Shown: positions 27,200 through 36,329, counted from the first letter of the stretch. The stretch is DNA of 64,000 nt from CAMEON01 sp045531965 (GCA_045531965.1 JAZSFA010000045.1:1-64000); one strand, 5' to 3'. Numbers and translations: made by a program. Notes: a model not told the origin generated them from the sequence alone.

Positions 27200-27967
27200 A
27201 TGCAATCGGATAATCAAAATTTTCAAGATCCTCGTGATGAAAAGCCGGAAGCGGAGCTACACCTTGAAGAGAGCCCTTTTCTCAAATGGTTGGATAACTA
27301 TTGGTATCACTATAAGTGGCGCACGCTGATCATTGCGTTTTTTGCTCTTATTGCCATCATCGTTACTGTGCAATTGATCAATCGTCCCAAGTATGATGTA
27401 ACGCTGGTCTGTGGAAGCACGTACCGCATGAATGCTTCGGAGCACGTGGCGTTTGAAAAAGCGGTAGAGAAATTCATCCCTGAGGATTTTGACGGTGACG
27501 GAGAGAAATCCGCCAATATTTTGGTCTATGAAATTTTTTCTGACAGTGAATACCTGGAAGCTCTGTCCTATGCGGAAGCTGAAAGTATGGAATTTGCTAT
27601 CAATGCGAAATATAATGCTGATGAACTACAGAATTTCTCCCAGTACGCCATGATGGGGGAATCCTATGTCTTTCTTATCAGTGAATATTTATATGATCAA
27701 CTGAGAGCGGGTGACCGACTGTTGCCTGTCAGCGACTTATATGGTGACGAACCGCTACCGACGGGAATCACCGAGGATGGATATGGTGTTTATCTCAAAG
27801 ACACACATTTTTATCAGTATACCCCTGATATTCAGGCGATGCCTGACGATTTGATCCTCTGTATTTTACGAAAAGCGGCGTTCAAAGACAGTGGCAGTGA
27901 TGAGATGAAGTATGCCCGCTATGAAGCCTTTTTCAGATCCATTGTGGATTATCGTGTCAAAGAATAA
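27200..27967 (+). CDS. Single-pass membrane protein of unknown function
   Basis: Protein of 255 residues: a charged cytosolic N-terminus of about 43 residues, one membrane helix (about 44-64), and an extracytoplasmic domain of about 190 residues. The acidic DFDGDG stretch near residues 100-105 looks like a calcium-binding loop, but only one such loop is visible. GGAAGGA sits nine bases before the ATG at 27200, which rules out the upstream ATG at 27176 inside the greA terminator. The EamA transporter gene starts 41 bases downstream. I do not recognise the family. Confidence 0.7.
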   Translation: MQSDNQNFQDPRDEKPEAELHLEESPFLKWLDNYWYHYKWRTLIIAFFALIAIIVTVQLINRPKYDVTLVCGSTYRMNASEHVAFEKAVEKFIPEDFDGDGEKSANILVYEIFSDSEYLEALSYAEAESMEFAINAKYNADELQNFSQYAMMGESYVFLISEYLYDQLRAGDRLLPVSDLYGDEPLPTGITEDGYGVYLKDTHFYQYTPDIQAMPDDLILCILRKAAFKDSGSDEMKYARYEAFFRSIVDYRVKE

Positions 27968-28008
27968 CCATACTAATATGACAGTCAAGAAAAAGGAGTA
28001 AGTGCCGT

Positions 28009-28974
28009 GTGGAGCAAATAAAAAAAGGCTTTTCGGGTGTAATCATCCTTTTGGTTACCGCGATGATTTGGGGATTTTCCTTCGTTGGTCAGGTACTGGG
28101 AAGCGACCATCTGCCCCCATTTGGGTTTAATGCTTTGCGATTTTTCTTGGGCGGGGTGACAATGCTCCCTTTGTGTTTTTTTGCTGAGACGAGAAAAAAT
28201 CTGCTCGGCGCAAGCAAGGAAGTCCGGAAGCGCAAGCACCGTATAACGCTACTGAGCGCTCTGCTGGCGGGATGTGCACTTTTTGCCGCCTCGACCTTGC
28301 AACAATGTGGTATTACTATGACCCGAGATCCCGGTAAAGCAGGCTTTATTACAGGGCTTTATACTGTGCTGACACCTGTGGCATATTGGTTGATCTTCAA
28401 GAAAAAATCCTCGTGGAATGTTTGGACGGGGTGTATTTTGGCCGCTGTAGGGCTTTATATGATCTGCCTAAAAGAGAATTTTACACCGTATGTAGGCGTG
28501 GGCGAGCTGTTGATTTTGGGCGGCGCTTTTATGTGGACCGCACATATCCTGATCGTAGATCATTTTGTCGGCAAGGTGTATGCCCTTCGTTTCTCCATGC
28601 TTCAGTATATTGTCAGTGGTGGATTGTCTCTGCTGGTCTCTTTGCTTTCAGAAACAATGACATGGGACGGTGTCCAAAACAGCGTGGGTGCGTTGTTTGT
28701 TTGTGGTGTTCTCTCGGTGGGCGTGGCATTTACCCTTCAAACCGTGGGACAACGAAGGGTTCCTCCTGCGCCCGCTGCTATTATTCTCTCGACGGAAGCT
28801 GTATTTGCCACGGTGGGGGGTGTGTTCTGGAACCTGGTCGCCCCGGCGCATTTGCATGTCGATCAGACCCTGTCTGTGCTTGGATTTGTTGGATGTGGAC
28901 TGATGTTTGCAGGGATCATTCTTTCTCAAATCAGATTTAAACCTCCCAAAGACACAACCTCACCGTCTTTATGA
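28009..28974 (+). CDS. EamA-family (drug/metabolite transporter superfamily) permease
   Basis: Integral membrane protein of 321 residues with about ten helices arranged as two EamA repeats. The first repeat begins LLVTAMIWGFSFVGQ and the second has ILGGAFMWTAHILIVDHF, the usual repeat starts. Members export metabolites or take up small compounds; the substrate is unknown. The start is GTG at 28009, with AAAAGGAG upstream. It is followed 13 bases later by a glycosidase gene, so the transporter may be part of the same operon as the two glycosidases. Confidence 0.9.
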   Translation: MEQIKKGFSGVIILLVTAMIWGFSFVGQVLGSDHLPPFGFNALRFFLGGVTMLPLCFFAETRKNLLGASKEVRKRKHRITLLSALLAGCALFAASTLQQCGITMTRDPGKAGFITGLYTVLTPVAYWLIFKKKSSWNVWTGCILAAVGLYMICLKENFTPYVGVGELLILGGAFMWTAHILIVDHFVGKVYALRFSMLQYIVSGGLSLLVSLLSETMTWDGVQNSVGALFVCGVLSVGVAFTLQTVGQRRVPPAPAAIILSTEAVFATVGGVFWNLVAPAHLHVDQTLSVLGFVGCGLMFAGIILSQIRFKPPKDTTSPSL

Positions 28975-28987
28975 AAGGAGCGCACGT

Positions 28988-30865
28988 ATGACCTCTCTGA
29001 TCAATACCGAAGGGGTATTTATGGTTGGAAATGGTAGCGTAGCCATGAGTGGGGAAGGGGCGGATATCATACAGATCTTTGCGCCCTGCTACTCACTCCC
29101 CAGTGTGTTGACACTCCGACTGAAACAGCCGGATATCGCGGCAATCAACCATCGTATCCGTGGTTCAGCTGCCTACGTTACCTATTTAAAAAATATGCAA
29201 ACCGGAACGGTTCTCGGTGAAATGATCGACTACACGCATCCGCATTTGCCGATTTTTATCCGCCGTTTATCGTTACATGTCCCTGTGACTTTTGACATGG
29301 ACTCCTCTTTCCTGAAAGCGGAAACATCGATGCTTTCGGAGCATAAAGCCCTTTCTTTTCTTTTTGAGATTCCTGAGGGGACTCCTGTTTTTTCAAAAGC
29401 CAAAACGGATAAGGAGACCTACTGTCAGCTTCTGTTGTCTCCACATTGTACCGTTGTTGACAAAAACATCACTTTCCCGGCGGGTACTTCGGATCTTTTG
29501 TTTGTGGGTGGTGATTACGGTCCGCAGGGCAGGGAAAGCTTTGCCAGTTGTATGGCACTTTCAAAGCAGGCACTTTCTTTGGATCTTCCGACAGTTTTGG
29601 AGGCATTTCATACGCATTGGCGCAATATATTTGAACGTATCACCGTGGATCGAAAAGCTCTGTCTAACCTACCCGACGCGGAAGAACTGACGGAAGCTGT
29701 TGCTGTTGCTTTACTCACTCAAACCTCAAAAGAGGGTGGTGTTCTTGCGGGAACGTTTTACCATTTGGCATATGGGCGAGATATGTATGGCGTGTTTCGT
29801 GGGTATATGGCTTTGGGACTTTATGATGTTGCTCGTCGGATGGTGTCCTACATGGCAAGTGTTTACCGAGAAAAGGGTTTTATGCCCAATGCATCGGGGA
29901 TGGGTATGTCCTGCTCCCACCGTCATGAGAATGATGACGTAGAGCAAACAGGCTATTATCTCTTGGAACTTTTAGACTATGTTGAAGCTACTCAAGATTT
30001 GGCGTTTTTTCAAAAGCATTGGGATTATGCTTGCTTCTTGATGAAAGCACAAGAGGCACAGTTGGCTGGTGGAATGATTCCTTTCAATGGAGACGAGACG
30101 TATATTGCGGGCGGAATTTTTCCACGAAGTGGGATCGACCACGGCTCTATGGAGGCAACCGCGCTTTACATCGGCTCTGTGAGCCGCTGTTTAGATATGG
30201 CTGCGACCTGCGGACTTTTGAAAGAAGATGAGATAAGTACCCACCGCGCGCTTTTGTTGGATGCTCAAGAAAAATTTGCCGAAAATTTCTTGGATGGAGA
30301 TAAAGTTTATATCAATCAACCCAACCGTGTAGAAAGGGCAAACCTGCCAATGTATCGGCATGGCGTGTGCCATCACTGTTTGCACATGACACATCTGATC
30401 AGAACTCCGGAGGGAGGTTATCTCTGTGCCGGCTGTTACGGAAAAACCTCTGCGCCTGTAGATCGGCAACGCTACAGCACCGACTGTGCTCTTTGGATGT
30501 CGGTTTTTACAGGAAATCGCCTTCTGCCTGAAAATGTGGTTCGTTCGGCTCTCGTCCAAACGATTGAACGCTTACGTAGCGAAAACTTTGGTAAAGAGGA
30601 TTCTCAAAACACCGTAGGGTATGAATTGGGGGTAGTTCTGTATGCGATTGCCGAATATATGTACCCCGAAGAATTAACGGCTTATGATGATATTTTAAGA
30701 GAACTGCTTCAAGACCGTGTCAAGGGCATGGTCTGGACAGAGTATTATCAAAACGGTCAGCCCAGCGCCGCCTCTTGTCCCTATAGACCGTGGGAAAGCG
30801 GCATGAACCTAACAAGCATATTGAAGTATTTACAAGCATTATATCATAAAGGAGACAGACCATGA
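28988..30865 (+). CDS. Six-hairpin glycosidase-like protein with an inserted zinc ribbon
   Basis: Cytosolic protein of 625 residues without a signal peptide. An N-terminal beta-rich domain (about 1-200) precedes an (alpha/alpha)6-type domain, in which YGRDMYGVFRGYMALGLYDVA and HENDDVEQTGYYLLELLDY resemble GH15-like glucoamylases and related barrel enzymes. Near residues 460-480 a stretch reads CHHC, 15 residues, CAGC, which would make a zinc ribbon and is unexpected in this fold. The likely substrate is an oligosaccharide; the exact family is not certain. AAAGGAG precedes the ATG at 28988. The last four bases overlap the next gene, so the two are coupled. Confidence 0.68.
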   Translation: MTSLINTEGVFMVGNGSVAMSGEGADIIQIFAPCYSLPSVLTLRLKQPDIAAINHRIRGSAAYVTYLKNMQTGTVLGEMIDYTHPHLPIFIRRLSLHVPVTFDMDSSFLKAETSMLSEHKALSFLFEIPEGTPVFSKAKTDKETYCQLLLSPHCTVVDKNITFPAGTSDLLFVGGDYGPQGRESFASCMALSKQALSLDLPTVLEAFHTHWRNIFERITVDRKALSNLPDAEELTEAVAVALLTQTSKEGGVLAGTFYHLAYGRDMYGVFRGYMALGLYDVARRMVSYMASVYREKGFMPNASGMGMSCSHRHENDDVEQTGYYLLELLDYVEATQDLAFFQKHWDYACFLMKAQEAQLAGGMIPFNGDETYIAGGIFPRSGIDHGSMEATALYIGSVSRCLDMAATCGLLKEDEISTHRALLLDAQEKFAENFLDGDKVYINQPNRVERANLPMYRHGVCHHCLHMTHLIRTPEGGYLCAGCYGKTSAPVDRQRYSTDCALWMSVFTGNRLLPENVVRSALVQTIERLRSENFGKEDSQNTVGYELGVVLYAIAEYMYPEELTAYDDILRELLQDRVKGMVWTEYYQNGQPSAASCPYRPWESGMNLTSILKYLQALYHKGDRP

Positions 30866-32952
30866 CCAGCCAAAGCCCCTCTTTTCATGTTAGTTTTAAT
30901 TGCGATAGATGCGAGATTTATAACAACGATAATGGCATTGCGTCCTCTGCCCGTCTTATCGCCGAAGGAGAATCCCCAAAGCTTCCGGGCACCTTACATA
31001 CAGGACAGAAAACCTTCGTGCGTTGGGCTATAGACCAGTATAGCGCGGAGATAACTGAAACAAAAACGATGTATCCTGAGGCGGGCATTTCAGCTATCCG
31101 TCAAGCGACCACGGTGTACAATGGCGGTGACGCTCCCCTTCTTGTGGATACCTTATCCTCTGCCTTTGTCTCTCACATCGGTGAGGGAGGAAAACTGTGG
31201 TATCAAAAACGTTTCCGCCTGTATTATGCCCAGTCATGCTGGCAGGGTGAAGCCCAATGGACGTCGGATTACGTGGAGAATCTGGGTGTTTACGGGACGT
31301 ATAATCATGGAAATCAAGGCACGTTCCGCCTGTCTTCCGTCGGCTCATGGACCACGGGGCATCTCCATCCCTTGATGGTGCTGGTTGACGAAGCGGAAGG
31401 AGAAGCATGGTATTTTGAGATCCATTCACCTGCCAGCTGGTACATGGAGGTGAGTGCCGAAGGTTATCAGGATCGCTCCTACCTTTGTGTATTCATGTCT
31501 GCGGCATATGAAAAGAATGATGGCTGGTTCGTCAGCCTTTCGCCGGGGCAGTCCTATACCACGCGCACCGCCGTATGGGGGCGTGTTAAGGGCGGATTTG
31601 AAGAGGCGATTGCAGAACTGACACTCTACAAACGCCTGACCTTCCGAACAGAGTTTCCCGACGGTGTTGTCCCGCTGTGTTTTAATGACTATATGAACTG
31701 TCTTTGGGCACAACCAACCCGAGACCGTTTGCTACCGCTGATCAAATCTGCCGCAGAAATGGGCTGCGAGATCTTCTGCATTGATGCGGGATGGTTTGGA
31801 AACAAAGATGTAAATCATTGGAGCGAAACCTTGGGTGATTGGATCGCTGATGACCGTCTCTTTGGAGAGGGAGGTTTGCAAGGTGTTCTTGACGAGATCA
31901 AAGCCCATGGCATGAAACCCGGTGTTTGGCTGGAAATTGAGTCGGTACATATGCTTTCTGAATTTGCCCAAGCGCATCCCGAGGCTCTTTTGCGCCGTCA
32001 TGGATGTCCCATTGGTAACCCTACATCTTCTATGGACTTCCGCCGACCCATTGTGAGAGAACACCTCATGAAGGTCTTCGATCGGCTGTACGCTATGGGT
32101 GTACGGTTTGTCAAAAATGACTATAACCACACGGTTGGTCATATGTGTGATTCTTTGGACGGAAAAACCTGCTCTGTTGTAGAAATGCGCGCTCATACCA
32201 AAGCGTTTCTCACTTTTATTGAAGAAGTCATTAAAACGCATCCCGGTTTTATGATCGAAAATTGCGGCTCGGGCGCTATGCGTTGCGACCATGCTACGCT
32301 TTCAAGATTCCACGTGCAGTCCACCTCGGATCAGGAGTATTACGACCGCTATCCCTCCATCATTCAGGGCATGGTCGCTTGTATGCCTCCCGAACGAGCC
32401 GGTATCTGGGCATATCCTTATCCCATGGATTTTCATCATATGCCTGCTCACAGTGACGTCTTGCCTTTGCCCGATTCGGCATACTTGAAAACCATTTCGG
32501 ATCCGTGGCAGACTGTTTTCAATATGGTTAACGGTATGATGGGGTGCTTCTATATGTCCGGTCGCCCGCCTTACGCTGATGAGGCAGGGAAACAGCTGAT
32601 CAAAAACGCTGTTGATCTCTATAAGAAGAATCGTAAGATCCTTATGTCAGCCGTCCCCGTGTATCCTATGGGACTTTCTCGATTGGATGATGTTGGTTTT
32701 ACCTCACTGGGGCTTTTGAACAAATCGGAGGGCAAGCTTCTTTTGGCTGTATGGCGCATGAGATGTCATCATCTCTCTGTTACCTTGGATTTGACCAAGT
32801 ACCTGAACGAGGGGGCGCACTTGCAGGCTGCTTATCCAACACTTGACGGATTTGAGGCTGTATTGTCTGAAGGTGTATTGAAGGTCACTTTCCCTGAAGG
32901 AAACGAGGTTAATCAAGGGAACTGCGCCACGTATTTGGAGATCAATCTGTAA
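30862..32952 (+). CDS. Alpha-galactosidase, glycoside hydrolase family 36
   Basis: Cytosolic retaining enzyme of 696 residues releasing terminal alpha-galactose from raffinose-type sugars or galactosides. A beta-supersandwich N-terminal domain (about 1-270) precedes the TIM barrel. The barrel carries IDAGWFG, KPGVWLEIE, RFVKNDYNH with the nucleophile aspartate near residue 419, PGFMIENCGSG, and STSDQEYY with the acid/base aspartate near residue 490, all GH36 hallmarks. The ATG overlaps the upstream stop (ATGA), and AAGGAGA lies before it. No signal peptide is present, so the substrate must be imported; no sugar importer is visible here. A strong terminator follows. Confidence 0.92.
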   Translation: MTSQSPSFHVSFNCDRCEIYNNDNGIASSARLIAEGESPKLPGTLHTGQKTFVRWAIDQYSAEITETKTMYPEAGISAIRQATTVYNGGDAPLLVDTLSSAFVSHIGEGGKLWYQKRFRLYYAQSCWQGEAQWTSDYVENLGVYGTYNHGNQGTFRLSSVGSWTTGHLHPLMVLVDEAEGEAWYFEIHSPASWYMEVSAEGYQDRSYLCVFMSAAYEKNDGWFVSLSPGQSYTTRTAVWGRVKGGFEEAIAELTLYKRLTFRTEFPDGVVPLCFNDYMNCLWAQPTRDRLLPLIKSAAEMGCEIFCIDAGWFGNKDVNHWSETLGDWIADDRLFGEGGLQGVLDEIKAHGMKPGVWLEIESVHMLSEFAQAHPEALLRRHGCPIGNPTSSMDFRRPIVREHLMKVFDRLYAMGVRFVKNDYNHTVGHMCDSLDGKTCSVVEMRAHTKAFLTFIEEVIKTHPGFMIENCGSGAMRCDHATLSRFHVQSTSDQEYYDRYPSIIQGMVACMPPERAGIWAYPYPMDFHHMPAHSDVLPLPDSAYLKTISDPWQTVFNMVNGMMGCFYMSGRPPYADEAGKQLIKNAVDLYKKNRKILMSAVPVYPMGLSRLDDVGFTSLGLLNKSEGKLLLAVWRMRCHHLSVTLDLTKYLNEGAHLQAAYPTLDGFEAVLSEGVLKVTFPEGNEVNQGNCATYLEINL

Positions 32953-32956
32953 AAAA

Positions 32957-32996
32957 TAAACGTCCCGCGAAAGTGTTTCTTTCGTGGGACGTTTTT
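32957..32996 (+). terminator. Terminator of the alpha-galactosidase operon
   Basis: AAACGTCCCGCGAAAG and CTTTCGTGGGACGTTT form a long stem with one wobble pair followed by TTTT, directly after the stop codon. Confidence 0.9.
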
Positions 32997-33004
32997 GTGA
33001 TGAA

Positions 33005-33034
33005 ATAAAAAATTCGCCCCGAAGGACGAATTTC
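33005..33034 (-). terminator. Terminator of the rplJ-rplL operon
   Basis: On the minus strand AAATTCGTCC and GGGCGAATTT pair around a TTCG loop, then TTTTAT follows. A further hairpin, GTGCGG-A-GGCTTT and its partner at 33063-33090, lies between it and the rplL stop codon. Confidence 0.82.
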
Positions 33035-33110
33035 TTATACAGCAGGTTTTGTTTTTTGGTGTGTGCGGAGGCTTTGTAAAGCCCCCGCACGATTTGCCTG
33101 GTGGCGAAAA

Positions 33111-33491
33111 TTACTTGATTTCGACAGAAGCGCCAGCCTCTTCGAGCTGAGCCTTGATCTTGTCGGCTTCGTCCTTGGAAACGCCTTCCTTGACAGCCTT
33201 GGGGCAACCCTCAACCATCTCCTTAGCTTCCTTCAGACCCAGACCGGTGATCTCGCGAACGACCTTGATAACGTTCAGCTTCTTGTCGCCGAAACCGGTC
33301 ATGATAACGTCGAACTCGGTCTTCTCCTCAGCAACGGGAGCAGCAGCACCGGCAGCAGCACCGGCAACAGCAACGGGAGCAGCAGCAGATACGCCGAACT
33401 CCTCCTCAACGGCCTTAACCAGCTCGTTGAGCTCAAGAATAGAAAGAGACTTGATCTCTTCAACAATAGCAATAATCTTTTCGCTTGCCAT
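33111..33491 (-). CDS. rplL: Ribosomal protein L7/L12
   Basis: Stalk protein of the 50S subunit that recruits translation GTPases; 126 residues. The N-terminal dimerisation helix region contains SILELNELVKAVEEEFGV. The Ala-rich hinge spans about residues 37-55, and the C-terminal domain shows KLNVIKVVREITGLGLKEAKE. TTAGGAGGA precedes the ATG at 33491; the longer in-frame start at 33542 has no ribosome site. It follows rplJ after a 141-base gap that holds a GCGGCTTT/AAAGCCG hairpin. It is the last gene of the operon; rpoB does not follow. Confidence 0.97.
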   Translation of the reverse strand: MASEKIIAIVEEIKSLSILELNELVKAVEEEFGVSAAAPVAVAGAAAGAAAPVAEEKTEFDVIMTGFGDKKLNVIKVVREITGLGLKEAKEMVEGCPKAVKEGVSKDEADKIKAQLEEAGASVEIK

Positions 33492-33632
33492 TTTAGTATT
33501 CCTCCTAAATGAATGAATAGTTTTTGTGTAGGCAGGCTGCATCAGCCTTGCCGTTTGAATGGTTTACTTGTTTAAAGTAAAGGGCAGAGCGGCTTTATAA
33601 AGCCGTCGGCAACTCAGGCAGACTTAAACGAA

Positions 33633-34187
33633 TTAAGCCTCTGCGGGAGCCTCTGCAGGAGCCTCGGTAGCCTCGGCGGGAGCAGCTTCGCCCTCCTCCA
33701 GCTTTTCGGCAACGGCCTTGATAGCGTATGCGAACTTGTAAACAGGAGACTGGATGCTGCCCAAGAACTTGGCGATGAGGACTTCCTTGGAAGGAATGTC
33801 AGCCAGTTCCATGACACCAGCATTGTCCAAAACCTGTCCGTCCACATAGCCGGCCAAAACCTTGAAGGACTCGATCTTCTGATCATATTCCTTCAGAATC
33901 TTTGCAGCAACGATGGGGTCATTCTCGCTGATGGCGATAGCGGTCATACCCTCAAGAACGTTCTTGAGTTCACCGTAGCCGCACATCTCGCAAGCACGGC
34001 CGGTCATGGTGTTCTTAACGACCATGTACTTAACGCCTGCCTCACGAAGAGCCTTACGCATGGCGGTGTCGTTATCAACGGTGATACCCTGATAGTTGAC
34101 GATAACGCCTGCGGAGGAACCCTTGATCAGCTCAGCCAGCTCAGCGACCTGCTTCTGCTTTTGTTCCAGAATTGCAATACTAGGCAT
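33633..34187 (-). CDS. rplJ: Ribosomal protein L10
   Basis: Binds 23S rRNA and anchors the L7/L12 dimers to form the ribosomal stalk; 184 residues. The N-terminal RNA-binding domain contains GVIVNYQGITVDNDTAMRK and VKNTMTGRA. The C-terminus ends in an Ala/Glu/Pro-rich tail (EAPAEA repeats) longer than in Bacillus. GGGAGGTG precedes the ATG at 34187. An L10-type leader and a consensus promoter lie upstream, consistent with autoregulation by L10(L12)4. The usual partners rplK and rplA are absent on this side. Confidence 0.97.
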   Translation of the reverse strand: MPSIAILEQKQKQVAELAELIKGSSAGVIVNYQGITVDNDTAMRKALREAGVKYMVVKNTMTGRACEMCGYGELKNVLEGMTAIAISENDPIVAAKILKEYDQKIESFKVLAGYVDGQVLDNAGVMELADIPSKEVLIAKFLGSIQSPVYKFAYAIKAVAEKLEEGEAAPAEATEAPAEAPAEA

Positions 34188-34189
34188 TT

Positions 34190-34408
34190 TGTTTTTCACC
34201 TCCCAGTGTGAAGAATGGTGCGTAAAAACGCAAAAAAAGAAATCCTTCTCCCGCAAGCCTGCGCCCCCGAAGAAAGACCTCACAAAAACCGCCGCAAAAT
34301 TGCGACTTTCTCTATATGATCTCCTCGGCAGGGAAGCAGAACTTTTACGGGAACCTGCTGTCTTTGGATAATTTTGTTACCTACAAGGCAAACTGCCTCT
34401 TGTAACCA
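34190..34408 (-). promoter_or_regulatory. Ribosomal protein L10 leader with attenuator
   Basis: The minus-strand transcript contains AAAGACAGCAGG (34365-34354) and, after a short stem, CCCTGCCGAGGAG (34333-34321), the two conserved blocks of the L10 leader that mimics the L10 binding site on 23S rRNA. Downstream, GTCGCAA and TTGCGGC form a hairpin followed by TTTTT near 34283-34306, which could be the attenuator. It controls rplJ-rplL. Confidence 0.85.
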
Positions 34409-34415
34409 CTCGCTT

Positions 34416-34444
34416 ATTATATCATACGGCGGTTAATTTGTCAA
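34416..34444 (-). promoter_or_regulatory. Promoter of rplJ-rplL
   Basis: Read on the minus strand: TTGACA at 34444-34439, a 17-base spacer, and TATAAT at 34421-34416, both perfect consensus. Confidence 0.92.
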
Positions 34445-34516
34445 GAGGCAGTTTTAAAAAATATTCGTGAAAAAATGTGAAATTTACGAGAGCCGATTGT
34501 GTAAATAGCACAAAAA

Positions 34517-35365
34517 TCATGAGATCCGAGTGGGATCTGCCAGCTCACGGAAGGTGGAGGCATCGTAACCGGGGATCAAAAGATACTTGTTACCATCGTC
34601 CTCCTTGATCTTCGCCTCCAGATAGGAGAAGACGTTGATGCCCGACCAAGCACTCTGTTTGACGTACGGCTTGTAGATAGGTACATCCACGGCTTGGGCT
34701 TTGTACCATGCGTTGATATGAATTTTACGCTTTACTTCGCGCATCTCTCCGATGTCCCTGACGTTGATCCTGATCAGGGCGTCCTCGTCGGAAAGGCAGA
34801 GGTCATCTCCCTCTCGCCAGATACACACGGGGATATTTTCAAACTGACCGTCCTTGCGTGCGGGAACAACTTCCTTGGGCGTTTCCATATATAAGTAAGG
34901 AAGCACGTCGATCTCGCGGACGGCCTCGGGGATGCCCAGCTCGGCGCGGACAGCCGCGGCATCGGCACTCAGGATGATAGCACGCGCTTTGGACGAGGGA
35001 CGGAACAGCGCTTCGATCCTGGAGCTGAAGATGATAAACACGATCAAAAAAACCTCGAAAACCAGATCGCCCCATACTTCCCAAAAATCGTGGAAAAGCC
35101 ATTTGAGCAACAGAGAGAGGGGAAGGATCGAGAACATGAAAGCGATGGAAAACAAATATGCGTACCATGGTGTTTTGTCTTTGTTCAGCTCCAACCGTGC
35201 CGCTTTTTCAGATAATCTCTCGGCCTCGGGAGACAGCCGCTTGACCACGAACTCATTGTCATCCAATGTGTCAAAGGGTTTTGTCTTGCTGTAAACAAAC
35301 AGATTGTCATGCCCGCGGGAGATGGGGTTATCGGATGATGGATGCTTTATGTTGCCGCTCCTCAC
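34517..35365 (-). CDS. Membrane protein, tandem paralog B
   Basis: Protein of 282 residues: a cytosolic N-terminus with VKRLSPEAERLSEKAARLE, two membrane helices (about 68-88 and 95-115), and a C-terminal domain of about 160 residues. The C-terminal domain aligns with the upstream neighbour: RAELGIPE with RAEMGIPD, DVLPY with EILPY, QFENIPV with QFDNSPM, LLIPGYD with MLVPGYD. The two genes therefore arose by tandem duplication and diverged. The start overlaps the stop of paralog A by four bases (ATGA). The C-terminal domain has the strand pattern of PH-like domains but I cannot assign it. The function is unknown. Confidence 0.65.
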   Translation of the reverse strand: MRSGNIKHPSSDNPISRGHDNLFVYSKTKPFDTLDDNEFVVKRLSPEAERLSEKAARLELNKDKTPWYAYLFSIAFMFSILPLSLLLKWLFHDFWEVWGDLVFEVFLIVFIIFSSRIEALFRPSSKARAIILSADAAAVRAELGIPEAVREIDVLPYLYMETPKEVVPARKDGQFENIPVCIWREGDDLCLSDEDALIRINVRDIGEMREVKRKIHINAWYKAQAVDVPIYKPYVKQSAWSGINVFSYLEAKIKEDDGNKYLLIPGYDASTFRELADPTRIS

Positions 35366-36234
35366 GCCAAAGCCTCCACATCGATCACCTTTTTCAGCTC
35401 CTCCAGATCATACCCCGGCACCAGCATCTCAAAAATCTCGCCCGTGACCTCGGAGATAATCTCTACGCCGTAGTAGGTGTGGGTCTTGTACTCTAAAATG
35501 CCGCACTTTTTCAGCTTGTATGCCGCATACTTTTCGTCGGTGGGCTCCTCCTCCTTCAGCCAGAACTCTATGCGATAGTCCTCGTCGTAGACGCGGTAGC
35601 CCTTGATGTCGCCGAGGGGGATCTCGTACAGCCCCACGCCGTCGAACACGCATAATTTGCCATCTCTGACGTGCATGGACATGGGGGAGTTGTCAAACTG
35701 ATTGGCTTTTTTTTCGGGAACTTGCTTTTCTCCCTTTTTCTTATAGCCGTAGGGCAGGATCTCTACCGACACGTCATCGTCGGGGATGCCCATCTCGGCA
35801 CGGGCGACCTTGCTGGCCTCGTCGATTCGTTCCGAAAGCGCCTCAATGTCGATATCATGTATCCCCTTTGCATCAGGACCGTTCTTTTGCCATTGTAAGC
35901 GTCTGAGCAAATAGACGGAAATGAGCGCGAAAACAGCACCTATGGCAGGAATCAGCATGAGGGGGGTGTCCGCTAAGGATTCCATACGGTTAATCACAAC
36001 AAAAGATATCAAAGAAATACCAAAACTGATCAGGACGGCTATCAAGTATTTTTTCTCCTTGGCTTTGAGTGCATCCTTCTCCTCGTCAGTGAGCTTGGGG
36101 GTGTCGTCTTCGTCGTCGTAGTTCATCATCATGGCCTCGGTCTCGGGGGAGACGCGGGACACAAGGTAAGGGTTCTCGTAGGGAACGTAGCGCTCGTCGT
36201 CGGATAAAATCTCGTGGGTGAAGAGGTTTTTCAT
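35362..36234 (-). CDS. Membrane protein, tandem paralog A
   Basis: Protein of 290 residues with the same plan as the downstream gene: an N-terminal VSRVSPETEAMM block, an acidic/basic linker, two helices (about 63-82 and 90-111), then a soluble domain carrying RAEMGIPD, VEILPYGY, QFDNSPM, LYEIPLGDIKGY and MLVPGYDLEEL. Both termini are probably cytosolic. AAGGAGA precedes the ATG. It is translationally coupled to paralog B, so the two products may form a heteromer. No neighbouring gene points to a function; a MITE-like repeat lies just upstream. Confidence 0.65.
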   Translation of the reverse strand: MKNLFTHEILSDDERYVPYENPYLVSRVSPETEAMMMNYDDEDDTPKLTDEEKDALKAKEKKYLIAVLISFGISLISFVVINRMESLADTPLMLIPAIGAVFALISVYLLRRLQWQKNGPDAKGIHDIDIEALSERIDEASKVARAEMGIPDDDVSVEILPYGYKKKGEKQVPEKKANQFDNSPMSMHVRDGKLCVFDGVGLYEIPLGDIKGYRVYDEDYRIEFWLKEEEPTDEKYAAYKLKKCGILEYKTHTYYGVEIISEVTGEIFEMLVPGYDLEELKKVIDVEALA

Positions 36235-36254
36235 GTGCTTCTCCTTATTTATAA

Positions 36255-36281
36255 GTAATGGGAGCCAAGGACGCTCCCATT
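36255..36281. other. Hairpin upstream of the tandem paralogs
   Basis: TAATGGGAGC and GCTCCCATTA form a perfect ten-pair stem around CAAGGAC. It lies between the paralog A start and the repeat element. It has only a short T/A tail, so it may be a weak terminator for transcription coming from the GyrB-like gene. Confidence 0.5.
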
Positions 36282-36329
36282 AGTTAAGACGATATTTTCG
36301 GGGGGATCTTACAGAGAGGTGAAAAACTG

